A stretch of DNA of 60,937 nt from Pseudomonadales bacterium (GCA_016763855.1 JAESSY010000206.1:1-60937); one strand, 5' to 3'. Shown: positions 42,968 through 53,381, counted from the first letter of the stretch. The notes: a model not told the origin generated them from the letters alone. Translations and numbers: made by a program.

Positions 42968-43642
42968 CTAGCTGTGTATTGCACGATAGAGAATGCCGCT
43001 AAATTCATCGGTAAAGGATTCAAAACGATTGACGATAATTTCTACCTGGGCTGAAAATCGATTGTAGGCAATCACGGCTGGTATTGCGGCAAACAAACCC
43101 ATTGCAGTTGCAATTAGCGCTTCAGAAATACCAGGTGCAACCACCGATAAACTGGCTTGCTCCACGGTTGCGAGCCCACGAAAGGAATTCATAATTCCCC
43201 ACACCGTGCCAAATAATCCAATGTATGGACTAGTAGATCCTACCGTTGCTAGAAAGGCCAGATGTGTCTCTAACCTTTCCTCTTCTTTAGACAAGGACAC
43301 ACGCATGGCTCTCTGAACATTTTGCATAATTCGGTCAGGGTCCGCGCCGTCCTGTTTTTGTAATCGTGAGAACTCTTTAAAACCGGCACTAAAAATGTGC
43401 TCCATACCGATAGGTTCCTCTTCATGACTTTCGATTTCTTGATAGATATTTCGTAGATCAGTGCCTGACCAAAATTCATCTTCAAAGTTGAGTGACGCTC
43501 GTTTGATGCTGGAAAGAGAAAAGCCCCTTTGAAAAATCATAATCCATGAAGCAAAGGATGCCAACGCGAGTATTATCATCACGATTTGTACTACGAGACT
43601 GGCATTTAGTACTAAATCCAGAATTGACAATTGTTCGTTCAA
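42968..43642 (-). CDS. tolQ: TolQ, proton-channel component
   Basis: A 224-residue MotA/TolQ/ExbB protein with three membrane helices (about 12-36, 132-155 and 165-190). The pore helices contain STSPYIGLFGTVWGIMNSF and GISEALIATAMGLFAAIPAV, typical of TolQ. It starts the tolQRAB-pal-cpoB run; ybgC, usually just upstream, is missing here and the ruvB-tolQ gap holds a repeat array. Confidence 0.95.
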   Translation of the reverse strand: MNEQLSILDLVLNASLVVQIVMIILALASFASWIMIFQRGFSLSSIKRASLNFEDEFWSGTDLRNIYQEIESHEEEPIGMEHIFSAGFKEFSRLQKQDGADPDRIMQNVQRAMRVSLSKEEERLETHLAFLATVGSTSPYIGLFGTVWGIMNSFRGLATVEQASLSVVAPGISEALIATAMGLFAAIPAVIAYNRFSAQVEIIVNRFESFTDEFSGILYRAIHS

Positions 43643-43665
43643 TAGATCACTCTCTTATTGTTAGC

Positions 43666-43752
43666 TTAGGTTGATGACGCTTATTCTACTCAGGTTGATG
43701 ACTCTATGCTTACTCAGGTTGATGACTCTATGCTTACTCAGGTTGATGACTC
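43666..43752 (-). repeat. 24-bp tandem array on the ruvB stop, in-frame stop in each copy
   Basis: Four copies at exact period 24 (plus-strand TCAGGTTGATGACTC at 43690, 43714 and 43738; variant at 43666). On the minus strand the ruvB end GAGTCATCAACCTGA (ESST and stop) recurs with linker GTAAGCATA, so the same frame meets TGA, TGA, TGA and TAA. The three inner copies are identical over the core. Confidence 0.92.
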
Positions 43753-44778
43753 TTCTCCACCAGAGTTTTCATTATGACCAGGCATTTTTAAACCAAAATG
43801 TTGATAGGCATGTCGGGTGGCAACACGTCCTCTTGGGGTCCTCATAATAAACCCTTGCTGTATTAAATAGGGTTCAAAAACATCTTCAATGGTATCTCGC
43901 TCCTCACCAATGGCAGCCGCCAAGCTATCGACACCGACTGGACCACCATCAAACTTCTCTATCATCGCCATCAAAAGCCTACGGTCCATGTGGTCAAACC
44001 CGTTTGCATCAATGTTAAGCATATTAAGTGCAAGATCAGTTGTTATTTTGTTGATCATGCCATCCGCCTTCACTTCGGCATAATCTCGCACTCTCCTTAA
44101 CAAGCGATTTGCGATCCGAGGTGTGCCCCGGGCTCGACGCGCAATCTCTTCTGCACCCGCAATTTCGGCATCTACGCTTAATAGACCGGCAGATCGCAAA
44201 ATAATTCGACTTAAATCCGGTACTGAGTAAAATTCTAAGCGTTGAATGATGCCAAAACGGTCTCTCAATGGAGATGTTAAGAGCCCCGTACGCGTCGTTG
44301 CTCCCACAAGGGTGAATCGAGGTAGGTCCAATTTGATAGAACGTGCTGCAGGACCTTCACCAATCGTAATGTCTACCTGAAAATCTTCCATGGCGGGATA
44401 AAGGATTTCTTCAACCGCAGGGTTCAAACGGTGTATTTCATCAATAAAGAGTACATCACCTTCTTCAAGGTTAGTCAGCGCCGCGACTAAATCACCTTTT
44501 TTCTCAATGACAGGTCCAGACGTCGCCTTAATTTGAGCGCCCATTTCGTTGGCAATGATATTGGCAAGGGTTGTTTTGCCTAATCCAGGAGGTCCAAAAA
44601 TCAGTGTATGATCGAGAGGTTCGCTTCTGCCCTTTGCAGCTTGGATAAATATTTTCATCTGTTCACTGACTTGAGGTTGCCCTCGGTACTCAGCAAAAGT
44701 GCGGGGCCGAATAGCCCAATCCTGGTTAGATTCTTTGATTGTGGTTTCTGGCGCAATCAGACGATCTGATTCAATCAT
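43738..44778 (-). CDS. ruvB: Holliday-junction branch-migration ATPase RuvB
   Basis: A 346-residue AAA+ motor: Walker [16 protein letters not shown], Walker [12 protein letters not shown], sensor [19 protein letters not shown], and the C-terminal winged helix ([20 protein letters not shown]). RuvB hexamers drive branch migration with RuvA. The last few residues after [13 protein letters not shown] are at the repeat array, so the tail may have been shaped by the duplication. Confidence 0.97.
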   Translation of the reverse strand: MIESDRLIAPETTIKESNQDWAIRPRTFAEYRGQPQVSEQMKIFIQAAKGRSEPLDHTLIFGPPGLGKTTLANIIANEMGAQIKATSGPVIEKKGDLVAALTNLEEGDVLFIDEIHRLNPAVEEILYPAMEDFQVDITIGEGPAARSIKLDLPRFTLVGATTRTGLLTSPLRDRFGIIQRLEFYSVPDLSRIILRSAGLLSVDAEIAGAEEIARRARGTPRIANRLLRRVRDYAEVKADGMINKITTDLALNMLNIDANGFDHMDRRLLMAMIEKFDGGPVGVDSLAAAIGEERDTIEDVFEPYLIQQGFIMRTPRGRVATRHAYQHFGLKMPGHNENSGGEESST

Positions 44779-44868
44779 GTGACATTCTTGGGTTCTAGGA
44801 GGTTCGATTCTAAAGAATTTGGTTGTAGCGAATTTAGATGTAGAGAGTTTGCCACAATTCGCCCTTCC

Positions 44869-45456
44869 TTATTTAAGTATTTTAAGGGCTTGTTTTATGA
44901 GACTGCCTGCACTGTCTTGTTTGTCCTCTATTAAACCAAGAGCGCGGGAAACATCAATTGGTTTAAAACCTAGGCCTATCAGCGCAGTTTCTGCATCAAC
45001 AAAATTATCCATTGAAATTGAAGATTGTGGCGCTACGCCATCTTCGAGTTCAACTTGAGGCAATCGATCTCGCATTTCAATTATCAACCTTTCAGCCGTT
45101 TTCTTTCCGACACCAGAAATCGCGACCAGCGCTTTTAGATCATCATTTTTAACACAACGACAAAATGATGCAACATCAAGACCCGATAGAATGGCAATGG
45201 CGAGCTTAGGTCCAACACCATTAACTTTAATTAACGATCTAAATAGCCCTCGTTCAGATAGTGAGGAAAAACCAAATAACAATTGGGCATCCTCTCGCAC
45301 AACCATATGTGTGTGAATGGTGACCAATTCATTCAGGGTTGGGAGCGCTACAAAAGTCGATAAGGGAATTTCCATCTCATAGCCAATGCCATTTACATCG
45401 ACAAGCATGTAGTTGTCTGTTTTTTCAATCAATAGACCCTGAATTCGACCGATCAT
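44869..45456 (-). CDS. ruvA: Holliday-junction-binding protein RuvA
   Basis: A 195-residue RuvA: OB-fold ([20 protein letters not shown]), tandem helix-hairpin-helix motifs ([31 protein letters not shown]) and a C-terminal domain III that binds RuvB. It overlaps ruvC by four bases (ATGA). Confidence 0.96.
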   Translation of the reverse strand: MIGRIQGLLIEKTDNYMLVDVNGIGYEMEIPLSTFVALPTLNELVTIHTHMVVREDAQLLFGFSSLSERGLFRSLIKVNGVGPKLAIAILSGLDVASFCRCVKNDDLKALVAISGVGKKTAERLIIEMRDRLPQVELEDGVAPQSSISMDNFVDAETALIGLGFKPIDVSRALGLIEDKQDSAGSLIKQALKILK

Positions 45457-45995
45457 GAATCTTTCACCAGCCTACCCCTTCTAAAGCTCGTAGCCCCTGA
45501 GATTCTTGATAAGTTAAATTGCGTATTAATATGACAAATTGCAATAGCGAGGGCATCTGCTGCATCGGATTGCGGCTTAGCAGGAATTTTAAGCAGTGTT
45601 TGAACCATGTGCTGAACTTGGTCTTTGCTCGCGGCTCCCGTTCCCACGACAGCTTGTTTTACTTTTCTGGCTTCATACTCAGAGATAGGTAAACCACGTA
45701 TAGCAGCAGCAAGTATAGCCACACCTCGAGCGTGTCCTAGTTTTAGTGCCGATTCGGCACTGCGAGCCATAAATATTTTCTCGATAGCAAATTGCTCAGG
45801 CTCAAACTCAGAGATTATTTCATTCAAACCTGAAAATATTTCTTCAAGTTTCACCCCTAGCTCGGCTTTATCGGTCGTTCGGATACATCCACTGGCAACA
45901 TAACGTTGCTCACCGCCCAAGGTTTTGCCCATCGTTTCAATGACGCCATAGCCTGTTACACGTGAACCAGGATCAATGCCCAAAATAACCGTCAT
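45453..45995 (-). CDS. ruvC: Holliday-junction resolvase RuvC
   Basis: A 180-residue resolvase with the RNase-H-like fold. Catalytic acidic residues are D7 in [14 protein letters not shown], the glutamate in [10 protein letters not shown], and the aspartate pair near [15 protein letters not shown]. It cleaves the junction bound by RuvAB. No LexA box is visible upstream. yebC lies 115 bases upstream. Confidence 0.96.
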   Translation of the reverse strand: MTVILGIDPGSRVTGYGVIETMGKTLGGEQRYVASGCIRTTDKAELGVKLEEIFSGLNEIISEFEPEQFAIEKIFMARSAESALKLGHARGVAILAAAIRGLPISEYEARKVKQAVVGTGAASKDQVQHMVQTLLKIPAKPQSDAADALAIAICHINTQFNLSRISGATSFRRGRLVKDS

Positions 45996-46109
45996 GCCTT
46001 ATCTATTCCTATCCAGTTAAAATAAGCATCTCACAAAGATGGGTCATTGAGAATAGTTGATCGACAGAAGCAGAAACTAAACCTGCGCATGATTAACTTA
46101 CTTTAATCT

Positions 46110-46847
46110 TTACTCGCCAAACTCTTCTGGAAATTGTGCATTCATGTAGACGTTCTGCACATCATCCAAATCTTCAAGATATTCCATCAGTCGAATAACT
46201 TTCTCACTGCTTGCGATATCCAGCAAGGTATAGTTTTTCGGCACCATGGCTATTTCAGCATTCGCAGGTTCAAAGCCACCTTCTACCAACGCATCTTTGA
46301 CATTAAGAAAATCCTCAGTGGAAGTTAGCACCTCGATGGATCCGTCATCACTTGTTTCAACATCATCTGCACCAGACTCAATGGCAATTTCCATCACTGC
46401 ATCTTCATCTGTTCCCGGTTCAAAATGAATCTGTCCCTTCTTATCGAACATATAAGCCACAGAGCCATTGGTACCTAAATTTCCGCCAGAACGATCAAAA
46501 GCATGACGTACTTCCGCGACTGTTCTGTTTTTATTGTCCGTGACAGTTTCAACTAACACCGCAACCCCAGAGGGGCCATAACCTTCGTAGGTCAAACTAG
46601 TAAGATCACCGCCATCCAAGCCCCCCGCTCCGCGTTGGATTGCTCGCTCCATTGTGTCTTTTGGCATTTGGGAAGATTTGGCTTTATCAACAATCGTTCT
46701 TAAAGAAGGATTATCTTCAATCACACCACCACCGTCTCTCGCAGCAATCGTTAACTCACGAATGATTTTCGTAAATAGCTTTGCTCGCTTGGCATCCTGA
46801 CCTGCTTTACGGTGTTTAATGTTACTCCACTTACTATGGCCCGCCAT
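46110..46847 (-). CDS. yebC: YebC/PmpR-family protein
   Basis: A 245-residue protein opening MAGHSKWSNIKHRKAGQDAK, the invariant start of the YebC/TACO1 family. EGYGPSGVAVLVETVTDNKN and the GGNLGTNGSVAYMFDKKG segment are also complete. Members act as transcriptional regulators or help ribosomes through proline-rich stretches. Position between aspS and ruvC is conserved in gammaproteobacteria. Confidence 0.95.
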   Translation of the reverse strand: MAGHSKWSNIKHRKAGQDAKRAKLFTKIIRELTIAARDGGGVIEDNPSLRTIVDKAKSSQMPKDTMERAIQRGAGGLDGGDLTSLTYEGYGPSGVAVLVETVTDNKNRTVAEVRHAFDRSGGNLGTNGSVAYMFDKKGQIHFEPGTDEDAVMEIAIESGADDVETSDDGSIEVLTSTEDFLNVKDALVEGGFEPANAEIAMVPKNYTLLDIASSEKVIRLMEYLEDLDDVQNVYMNAQFPEEFGE

Positions 46848-46865
46848 TTATCGTCTCCGTAGTGC

Positions 46866-48644
46866 TTAATTAGATTCTGCCTTTACAGGTTTGATGACCG
46901 AAATACTTAAATCCCGAAGTTGTGGATCGTCAATCTCACTAGGGGCTGAAGTTAATAAGCAAGCAGCAGTTTGTGTTTTTGGAAAGGCAATAACATCTCT
47001 AATTGCCTGAGATCCTGTCAGCAACATCACAATACGATCCAAACCAAATGCTATACCACCATGTGGCGGCGCTCCGTAAGTCAGAGCATCTAACAAAAAC
47101 CCAAATTTCATTCTGCTTTCGTTTTCAGAAAGCTTTAGGACCTTGAAGATCTTTTCTTGCACAGACATTTGGTGAACACGAATGGATCCACCCCCAAGTT
47201 CATTACCATTTAAAACCATATCGTAAGCACGAGATAGGGTCGCACCCGGATTTTTAAGCATCTCATCGGTGTCACCAATTGGGTGAGTAAATGGATGATG
47301 GGTTGCAGACCAATTGCCTTTGCCATCACCATCAAACATCGGAAATTCTGTTACCCATAGCGGCGCCCATTCTCGTTCATACAAATCCAGATCTTTAGCC
47401 AGCTTGCATCGAAGTGCGCCGAGCGCATCGTTAACAACGCCTTTTTTGTCGGCGGCAAAGAATATGATGACATCATTAACTGCGCCGACCCTATCCATAA
47501 TTGACTTCACAACGTCATCCGGAAGGAACTTCAGAATTGGAGATTGCAAACCAGAAACCCCTGCTTCTATGTCATTGACTCTGATATACGCAAGACCCCT
47601 CGCGCCATAGATACTGACAAACTTGGTATAGTCATCAATCATCTTACGGCTCAGTCGACTCCCTTCAGATAATCGAAGCGCAACAACGCGGGAATCAGCA
47701 TCATTCGCCGGTGTACTAAACACTTTAAATTCAACTTCTTTCATTAAGTCAGCGACATCCACGAAAGGTAAATCGAATCGCAAATCCGGTCTATCACTAC
47801 CGTATTTTTGCATTGTATCAGCATAGGTCATAACGGCGAATTCACCTAGATCGACATCGATGATCTCAATGAACAATTTACGAATCATATCTTCAGCCAT
47901 ATCCATAATGGCCTGTTCGTCCTGGAAAGTTGTTTCTATATCTATCTGTGTAAATTCCGGTTGTCGATCTGCCCTTAAATCTTCATCCCTGAAACATCGC
48001 GCAATCTGATAGTACTTATCAAAGCCTGACATCGTTAACAATTGCTTAAAAAGCTGGGGTGATTGAGGCAGCGCAAAAAAACTGGCGGGATGGGTACGAC
48101 TTGGGACCAGATAATCTCGGGCACCTTCAGGCGTTGCTTTAGTCAGTATTGGCGTTTCGATATCAATGAAACCGCTTCCCTCTAAGTAGCAACGAATAAA
48201 GTGACTTGCTCTGGACCGCAGCCTTAACTTCTCTTGCATTTCTGGACGGCGTAAATCGATATAACGATAACGAAGTCGGATATCTTCTCCAGCTTCTGAA
48301 TGCTCATCTAGCTGAAATGGAGGGGTTTCAGATTTATTGAGAATGACAAGCTCTTGACCCAATACTTCTATCTGCCCTGTCAGCATTTTGGGATTAATGG
48401 CCGCCCCATCTCGAGCTCTAACCCGACCCTTAATATTGAGCACATATTCATTTCGAACCTGATCAGCTAAAGCAAATGCTTCAACTGTATCTGGGTCAAA
48501 TACTACTTGTACGATACCTTTATGATCACGGACATCTAAAAAGATGACGCCGCCATGATCACGTCTTTTATGAACCCGACCACATAGAGAAACCTCTGTT
48601 CCAATATCTGAATCTCTGAGCTGACCACATAGGTGGCTGCGCAT
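46866..48644 (-). CDS. aspS: aspartyl-tRNA synthetase
   Basis: A 592-residue class II synthetase with the N-terminal anticodon-binding OB-fold ([20 protein letters not shown]), motif 2 [19 protein letters not shown] and motif 3 [14 protein letters not shown]; the bacterial-type GAD insertion lies between about 290 and 420. It charges tRNA-Asp. It precedes yebC by 18 bases. Confidence 0.97.
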   Translation of the reverse strand: MRSHLCGQLRDSDIGTEVSLCGRVHKRRDHGGVIFLDVRDHKGIVQVVFDPDTVEAFALADQVRNEYVLNIKGRVRARDGAAINPKMLTGQIEVLGQELVILNKSETPPFQLDEHSEAGEDIRLRYRYIDLRRPEMQEKLRLRSRASHFIRCYLEGSGFIDIETPILTKATPEGARDYLVPSRTHPASFFALPQSPQLFKQLLTMSGFDKYYQIARCFRDEDLRADRQPEFTQIDIETTFQDEQAIMDMAEDMIRKLFIEIIDVDLGEFAVMTYADTMQKYGSDRPDLRFDLPFVDVADLMKEVEFKVFSTPANDADSRVVALRLSEGSRLSRKMIDDYTKFVSIYGARGLAYIRVNDIEAGVSGLQSPILKFLPDDVVKSIMDRVGAVNDVIIFFAADKKGVVNDALGALRCKLAKDLDLYEREWAPLWVTEFPMFDGDGKGNWSATHHPFTHPIGDTDEMLKNPGATLSRAYDMVLNGNELGGGSIRVHQMSVQEKIFKVLKLSENESRMKFGFLLDALTYGAPPHGGIAFGLDRIVMLLTGSQAIRDVIAFPKTQTAACLLTSAPSEIDDPQLRDLSISVIKPVKAESN

Positions 48645-48721
48645 TGTTAATACCTCGTTCGTTCTTGTTTAAAATGTTGTTTAGATCCTAAGCAGCAATG
48701 ATGCATTTTAAGAAGATTCTC

Positions 48722-49069
48722 TTACGGTTTCGCTGATCCACTGCTTGACCCTGTCGCCGATTTCTTTGGCGAATCACTTTTCTTGCTTGTATCTGATGAT
48801 GAATCCGATTTTTTCGTGTCTGATTTCTCTTTACCAGAACTGCCATCAGAACTGCTATCAGCACGATGCAAAGCATTCTTTTTTGAACCTGTCTTAAAAT
48901 CAGTTTCATACCAGCCATCGCCCTTAAGGCGAAATGCAGCGGCTGAAACCAGCTTTTTCAGCGCTGGTTTTTCACATGCAGGACAATCTTTGAGCCGATC
49001 ATCAGACATTTTTTGGATCTTTTCCATCTCATGACCACAGCTTTGGCATTGGTACTCATATATTGGCAT
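48722..49069 (-). CDS. FmdB-family zinc-ribbon protein with low-complexity tail
   Basis: A 115-residue protein: MPIYEYQCQSCGHEMEKIQK, then KDCPACEKPALKKLVSA, forming the two CxxC knuckles (C8/C11 and a second pair) of FmdB-type zinc ribbons. The last 50 residues are Ser/Lys/Asp-rich (SSSDGSSGKEKSDTKKSDSS). The role is unknown, but it is often just upstream of aspS in gammaproteobacteria, as here. Confidence 0.85.
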   Translation of the reverse strand: MPIYEYQCQSCGHEMEKIQKMSDDRLKDCPACEKPALKKLVSAAAFRLKGDGWYETDFKTGSKKNALHRADSSSDGSSGKEKSDTKKSDSSSDTSKKSDSPKKSATGSSSGSAKP

Positions 49070-49299
49070 TGCGTTTGGTTCCTAATTTTCCGAGCCATTA
49101 AATCAGCCCTTTATTACACCTCTCTACCATGACTTTTGATCAATAACCTTCTTCTAAAAAGCTTTCTTTCAATTGAGAGGGACTCGCTAATAATCGCGGT
49201 CGCGCATTATACCGCAATCCCAGAAAATGGCGACTTTTGAAAGCATATTTCGTTTCCACTGCTATGCTTTAAGGCACTATCATAGATTATTGAATTGCC

Positions 49300-49932
49300 A
49301 TGGATGACAACTCAAATTCTCGCGAAGTATTCAACCTACTCGAATCAAGCGGTGTTCAGATATGCGAGGATCTTCACTTTTTAGTGCTAATAGCGCTAAC
49401 CATCGAAGATAGATCTGAGCGCTGGCAACATCGAACCCATGATGCTTTAAGACTAGCACTTCAAATAAACTTCTATGCAGATAATTCTGTCAATCTCGAA
49501 CAACTTGTTGCCGCCACCTTGGCACATGATTTTGCCATGGGCTTTCTACCCGCTGAATTGATTAATAAGGCAGGTAAATTGAACGCTAAAGAACGAAAGC
49601 TGATGCAAACTCATATCAATGCTGCCGCCGATCTCATCCATCGAATGGGTAGATGGGGTGAAGCTAGAAATATGATCCTTGCACACCATGAGCACGTAGA
49701 TGGTAATGGTTACCCAAAAAGCCTCACAGATTTAGAAATATGTGATGGTGCGAAGATACTAGCTATCGTTGATGCTTTTACTGCTCAAGGCGACAATAAT
49801 ATTATGCATGGTGTCATGGAAATTAATCGCTATTCCGGAACACATTTTTCTGAAATTTGGCTGGGTCATTTCAATATGGCTGTAAAACAGATCTATCAAG
49901 CTCCTGCAAAAGTAAGGAGTGTCCAATCCTAG
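49300..49932 (+). CDS. HD-GYP-like protein with altered HD motif
   Basis: A 210-residue protein made almost only of an HD-GYP-type domain: first histidine H44, LAHDFAMGFLPAELINKAGK (H76-D77), MQTHINAAADLI, AHHEHVDGNGYP (129-139), and CDGAKILAIVDAFTA. HD-GYP enzymes hydrolyse cyclic di-GMP. The canonical HDxGK lysine is replaced (HDFAM), so activity may be reduced or directed elsewhere. There is no receiver or PAS domain. It is monocistronic, divergent from the FmdB gene. Confidence 0.8.
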   Translation: MDDNSNSREVFNLLESSGVQICEDLHFLVLIALTIEDRSERWQHRTHDALRLALQINFYADNSVNLEQLVAATLAHDFAMGFLPAELINKAGKLNAKERKLMQTHINAAADLIHRMGRWGEARNMILAHHEHVDGNGYPKSLTDLEICDGAKILAIVDAFTAQGDNNIMHGVMEINRYSGTHFSEIWLGHFNMAVKQIYQAPAKVRSVQS

Positions 49933-50165
49933 GCTTTAACAGAGTCTCATATCAAATAAAACCCATTTTTTTACGGGTATTTATCACTATTCCCTTGATA
50001 GCGTAATGCCAATAACGTATAAATGGCACCTCAAAAGTTTGGATGTTTTTGTCCGTTTGCTGCATACAAAAGTGACTTACAAAAGTAATTCGATGTTTGA
50101 ATAAAAATTAAAACTAAACCTCTCAATTAATTGGGCTCTTAATAAACTATAGGAAAGGATCAACA

Positions 50166-50579
50166 ATGGCTGCAAAGAAGGCGTCCGCAAAGAAAACTGC
50201 CGCGAAGAAGACAAGTGCTAAAAAAGCACCTGCAAAGAAAGCTGCTCCAACTAAGAAAGTTACAGCAATCAAATCAAAATACACTAAAAGTGCTATTTTG
50301 AGTGAGATTTCAACTAATACTGAACTTAGCAAGAAGCAAGTTGTTTCTGTACTTGATGCATTATCGACTCTTATTGAGCGTCACATTAAGAAAGGTGCTG
50401 CTGGAGAATTCACACTTCCAGGTTTGTTAAAGATCAAAACTGTAAAGAAGCCTGCACGCAAAGCGCGCAAAAATGTTCCTAACCCTTTCAAGCCGGGCGA
50501 GTTCATGGACGTAGCTGCTAAACCAGCAAGCACAAAGGTTAAGATATTACCTTTGAAAGGTCTTAAAGAATTTGTATAG
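50166..50579 (+). CDS. HU-like DNA-binding protein with histone-H1-like tail
   Basis: A 137-residue basic protein. The first 30 residues are lysine/alanine repeats (MAAKKASAKKTAAKKTSAKK), like the tails of eukaryotic H1 or AlgP. Residues about 40-130 are an HU/IHF fold (SAILSEISTNTELSKKQVVS, LDALSTLIERHIKKGAAGEF), with the DNA-clamp arm around KARKNVPNPFKPGEFMDV. It should bend and compact DNA without sequence preference. Standing alone with its own terminator, it is probably highly expressed. Confidence 0.85.
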   Translation: MAAKKASAKKTAAKKTSAKKAPAKKAAPTKKVTAIKSKYTKSAILSEISTNTELSKKQVVSVLDALSTLIERHIKKGAAGEFTLPGLLKIKTVKKPARKARKNVPNPFKPGEFMDVAAKPASTKVKILPLKGLKEFV

Positions 50580-50617
50580 CACAAATTTGGATTAAGGCTC
50601 TTTGATCAAGAACTCTT

Positions 50618-50648
50618 AAAAAAAGGCCGCTGTAGCGGTCTTTTTTTT
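50618..50648 (+). terminator. strong Rho-independent terminator after the HU-like gene
   Basis: GGCCGC, loop TGTA, GCGGTC (one G-T pair) is preceded by seven A and followed by eight T, so it can stop transcription in the plus direction and probably also the other. Confidence 0.92.
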
Positions 50649-50724
50649 GCATTACCCTTTAGCCTTTTAACCGAGTAAAAGACTTAATTTAATTTTCAAT
50701 ATTAGACCTAAATAGAACAGCGTT

Positions 50725-52452
50725 ATGAAAGCATCTAATTACACCATTGCAACACTTAAAGAAATACCAGCCGATGCGGACATCGTCAGTCATCGACTAT
50801 TGATCCGAGGCGGATTCATTAGAAAATTGGCTTCAGGATTGTATACTTGGTTACCTATGGGATTACGGGTACTCCACAAGGTTGAGAATATTATTCGTCA
50901 GGAAATGGATGCCTCCGGCGCTCAGGAGTTATTGATGCCTGTTATCCAACCCGCAGAATTATGGAAAGAATCTGGCCGTTGGCAGAAGTACGATGATGGC
51001 TTGCTACTAAAGTTTAAGGATCGCCATGACCGTGATTTTTGCTTTGGTCCTACTCACGAAGAAGTTATAACCGACCTAGCTCGAGGTGAACTTAGAAGCC
51101 ACAAACAATTACCTGTCAATTTTTATCAGATACAAACCAAGTTCCGTGATGAAACACGGCCCCGTTTCGGTTTGTTACGGGCCAGAGAATTCTTAATGAA
51201 AGATGCTTATTCCTTTCATATCGATCAGGCATCTCTAGAAGATACCTATCAAGTCATGCATGCAACTTACTCAAAGATTCTCACAAAAATGAATCTTGAT
51301 TTTCGATCTGTCCTCGCAGATACCGGTAGTATCGGTGGTTCAGCTTCGCAGGAATTTCATATCCTGGCAAATTCAGGTGAGGATAATATCGCCTTTAGCA
51401 CTGAGAGCGATTATGCGGCTAATGTTGAATTAGCAGAAGCCTTAGCACCTTCGAAATCTACTGAAGCCGAAGCTACATTGGAAGAAGTGGCGACGCCCAA
51501 TGTACATACCATCGATCAACTAGTTGAGTTCCTCAACATTGCCTCTGATCATTCTGTGAAGACACTGATTGTTAAGGGAGAAGAAAGCAGTTTGGTCGCC
51601 CTTGTTCTAAGAGGGGATCATCAACTAAACACCTTAAAGGCAGAGAAAATAGAGGGTATTGCCAGCCCACTCACAATGGCTGAAGATGCAGATATCAAAG
51701 CAGCTTTATCCTGTTCTCCAGGATCTATCGGTACAGTCAACCTAGATCTACCCATGTATGTTGATCGAAGCGCCGATGCACTAGTGAATTTTACCTGTGG
51801 TGCAAACAAAGACGATTACCATCTCTGCAATGTTAATTGGGGAAGGGATTGCAACGCGACTTTAGTTTGCGATTTACGTGATATTGTTGAAGGCGATCCC
51901 AGTCCAGATGGCAAGGGCTTAATTGCAATTAGGCGGGGGATTGAAGTGGGACATATCTTCCAATTGGGGAATGTTTACTCTGAAGCGTTGAAAGCAACTG
52001 TACTGGATGAAAATGGGAAAGCTGTCACAATGATGATGGGTTGTTATGGCATGGGAGTCAGTCGTCTAGTTTCCGCTGTCATTGAACAAAATAATGATGA
52101 CAAAGGCATGATATGGCCAACGGTTATTGCGCCATTTCAGGCTATTATAATTCCCATTAACGGTCATAAATCACCAGAAGTCGCAAAGGCGGCAGCTGAT
52201 ATATATCAGAGCATGGTCGACTTGGGTATCGAGGTCATCATTGACGATAGAGAAGGTCCACGTCCCGGCGCCAAATTTGCGGATGCAGAATTGATTGGCA
52301 TACCCCATCGCATTGTTGTCGGGGATCGTGGGTTGAAGAATAGGATCGTGGAATACGTCAATCGACGAACGGGTGAAAATGCCGATCTCAACCTTAAGGA
52401 AGCAGCAGCCAACGTAAGCTCATATATTGATCAGGATTTAGGCATTAATTGA
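50725..52452 (+). CDS. proS: prolyl-tRNA synthetase
   Basis: A 575-residue bacterial-type ProRS: class II motif 1 and 2 ([20 protein letters not shown]), the editing insertion (about residues 235-385, with [20 protein letters not shown]), motif 3 [20 protein letters not shown] and the C-terminal anticodon domain. It charges tRNA-Pro and clears mischarged Ala-tRNA-Pro. Confidence 0.97.
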   Translation: MKASNYTIATLKEIPADADIVSHRLLIRGGFIRKLASGLYTWLPMGLRVLHKVENIIRQEMDASGAQELLMPVIQPAELWKESGRWQKYDDGLLLKFKDRHDRDFCFGPTHEEVITDLARGELRSHKQLPVNFYQIQTKFRDETRPRFGLLRAREFLMKDAYSFHIDQASLEDTYQVMHATYSKILTKMNLDFRSVLADTGSIGGSASQEFHILANSGEDNIAFSTESDYAANVELAEALAPSKSTEAEATLEEVATPNVHTIDQLVEFLNIASDHSVKTLIVKGEESSLVALVLRGDHQLNTLKAEKIEGIASPLTMAEDADIKAALSCSPGSIGTVNLDLPMYVDRSADALVNFTCGANKDDYHLCNVNWGRDCNATLVCDLRDIVEGDPSPDGKGLIAIRRGIEVGHIFQLGNVYSEALKATVLDENGKAVTMMMGCYGMGVSRLVSAVIEQNNDDKGMIWPTVIAPFQAIIIPINGHKSPEVAKAAADIYQSMVDLGIEVIIDDREGPRPGAKFADAELIGIPHRIVVGDRGLKNRIVEYVNRRTGENADLNLKEAAANVSSYIDQDLGIN

Positions 52453-52530
52453 CCAAAGGTTAAGTAGTTCTAATTTGACCTTTCACCATAATCAGCTATT
52501 CCTATAGGTAGGCAAACAAAAACCTAAGGT

Positions 52531-52899
52531 ATGACAATGAGTCTCTATAGTGATCTTGGCGGTGAACCGGCGATCGATGCCGCTGTTGATATTTTTTATG
52601 ACAAAGTAATTGACGACACACGGGTTTCATACTTTTTCGATGGGGTCGATATGCGACGCCAGAAAAACTGGCAAAAGCGATTTTTTACCTATGCATTTGG
52701 CGGGCCGAATAAGTACAACGGTGCAGGCATGCGCAAAGCCCATGAAAAGGCAGTAAATTTTGGTTTAAAGGATATGCACTTTGATATCATCATTGAACAC
52801 CTAGGCTCGACACTGTTGGAACTAGGTGTACCTAGAGAAAAAGTAAATGAGGCAGCAAAAATTGCAGAAACTACCCGTAGTGATGTTCTTCACAAGTAA
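52531..52899 (+). CDS. group 1 truncated haemoglobin
   Basis: A 122-residue two-on-two globin. Seen: LYSDLGGEPAIDAAVDIFYD (B10 tyrosine at Y23), YFFDGVDMRRQKNWQKRFFT, and the proximal histidine H83 in NFGLKDMHFDIIIEHL. Group 1 proteins bind oxygen or detoxify nitric oxide. Start is ATG 52531; a second ATG six bases on is also possible. It follows proS by 78 bases and may be co-transcribed. Confidence 0.88.
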   Translation: MTMSLYSDLGGEPAIDAAVDIFYDKVIDDTRVSYFFDGVDMRRQKNWQKRFFTYAFGGPNKYNGAGMRKAHEKAVNFGLKDMHFDIIIEHLGSTLLELGVPREKVNEAAKIAETTRSDVLHK

Positions 52900-52916
52900 G
52901 TCCGACTTCTACAAAA

Positions 52917-53381
52917 TCAGGATTCGTTAATTAATTTTACTAAGTCGTCTTTTGATTGCGGCCCAATCAGCATTTTCAATAGCGCTCCCCCAGGTCGAAA
53001 AACGTAAGTCGTCGGTAAGACTTCGGGCAATGTGACGCCCAGTTTTGCTGATGGGTCATTTTGAAGGACAGGGAATTCAATCTTCATGCTTTTGACTTGC
53101 TGGGGTAGTTCTGACATTGATGGCTGATCAAAATTCACCCCTAATACTGTCACCCTATCTTTTTGCTCCAAACTCAATTCATTCAATTCTGGGATCTCAA
53201 TTCGGCATGGCGCGCACCATGTTGCCCAGTAATTAACGATCAACCACTTCTCGTTTAGATCCTTTAAATAAATGTCATTTCCCTCAACATCCTGAAAGTC
53301 AGGTTTACTACATGCAGAAAGTGTAATGAGAAATAGCAGTACAGATAATATTTTCACGATTTTAATACGCCTTGATGTCAT
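52917..53381 (-). CDS. TlpA-like thioredoxin lipoprotein
   Basis: A 154-residue protein with a lipoprotein signal (VLLFLITLSAC) and a thioredoxin-fold redoxin domain: WATWCAPCRIEIPELNELS (the CxPC active site), a cis-proline in EVLPTTYVFRPGG. It should work on the periplasmic side as a thiol reductase or in cytochrome c maturation. It overlaps the BrkB gene by four bases. Confidence 0.87.
   Translation of the reverse strand: MTSRRIKIVKILSVLLFLITLSACSKPDFQDVEGNDIYLKDLNEKWLIVNYWATWCAPCRIEIPELNELSLEQKDRVTVLGVNFDQPSMSELPQQVKSMKIEFPVLQNDPSAKLGVTLPEVLPTTYVFRPGGALLKMLIGPQSKDDLVKLINES

Noticed and set aside
44795-44830. GGTTCGATTC resembling a tRNA T-arm
   Set aside because: No acceptor, D or anticodon arms can be built around it.
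45996-46109. LexA box upstream of ruvC
   Set aside because: No CTG-N10-CAG pattern is present in the gap.
52450-52500. AAAGGT and ACCTTT inverted repeat after proS
   Set aside because: The loop is long and there is no T-run; not convincing as a terminator.
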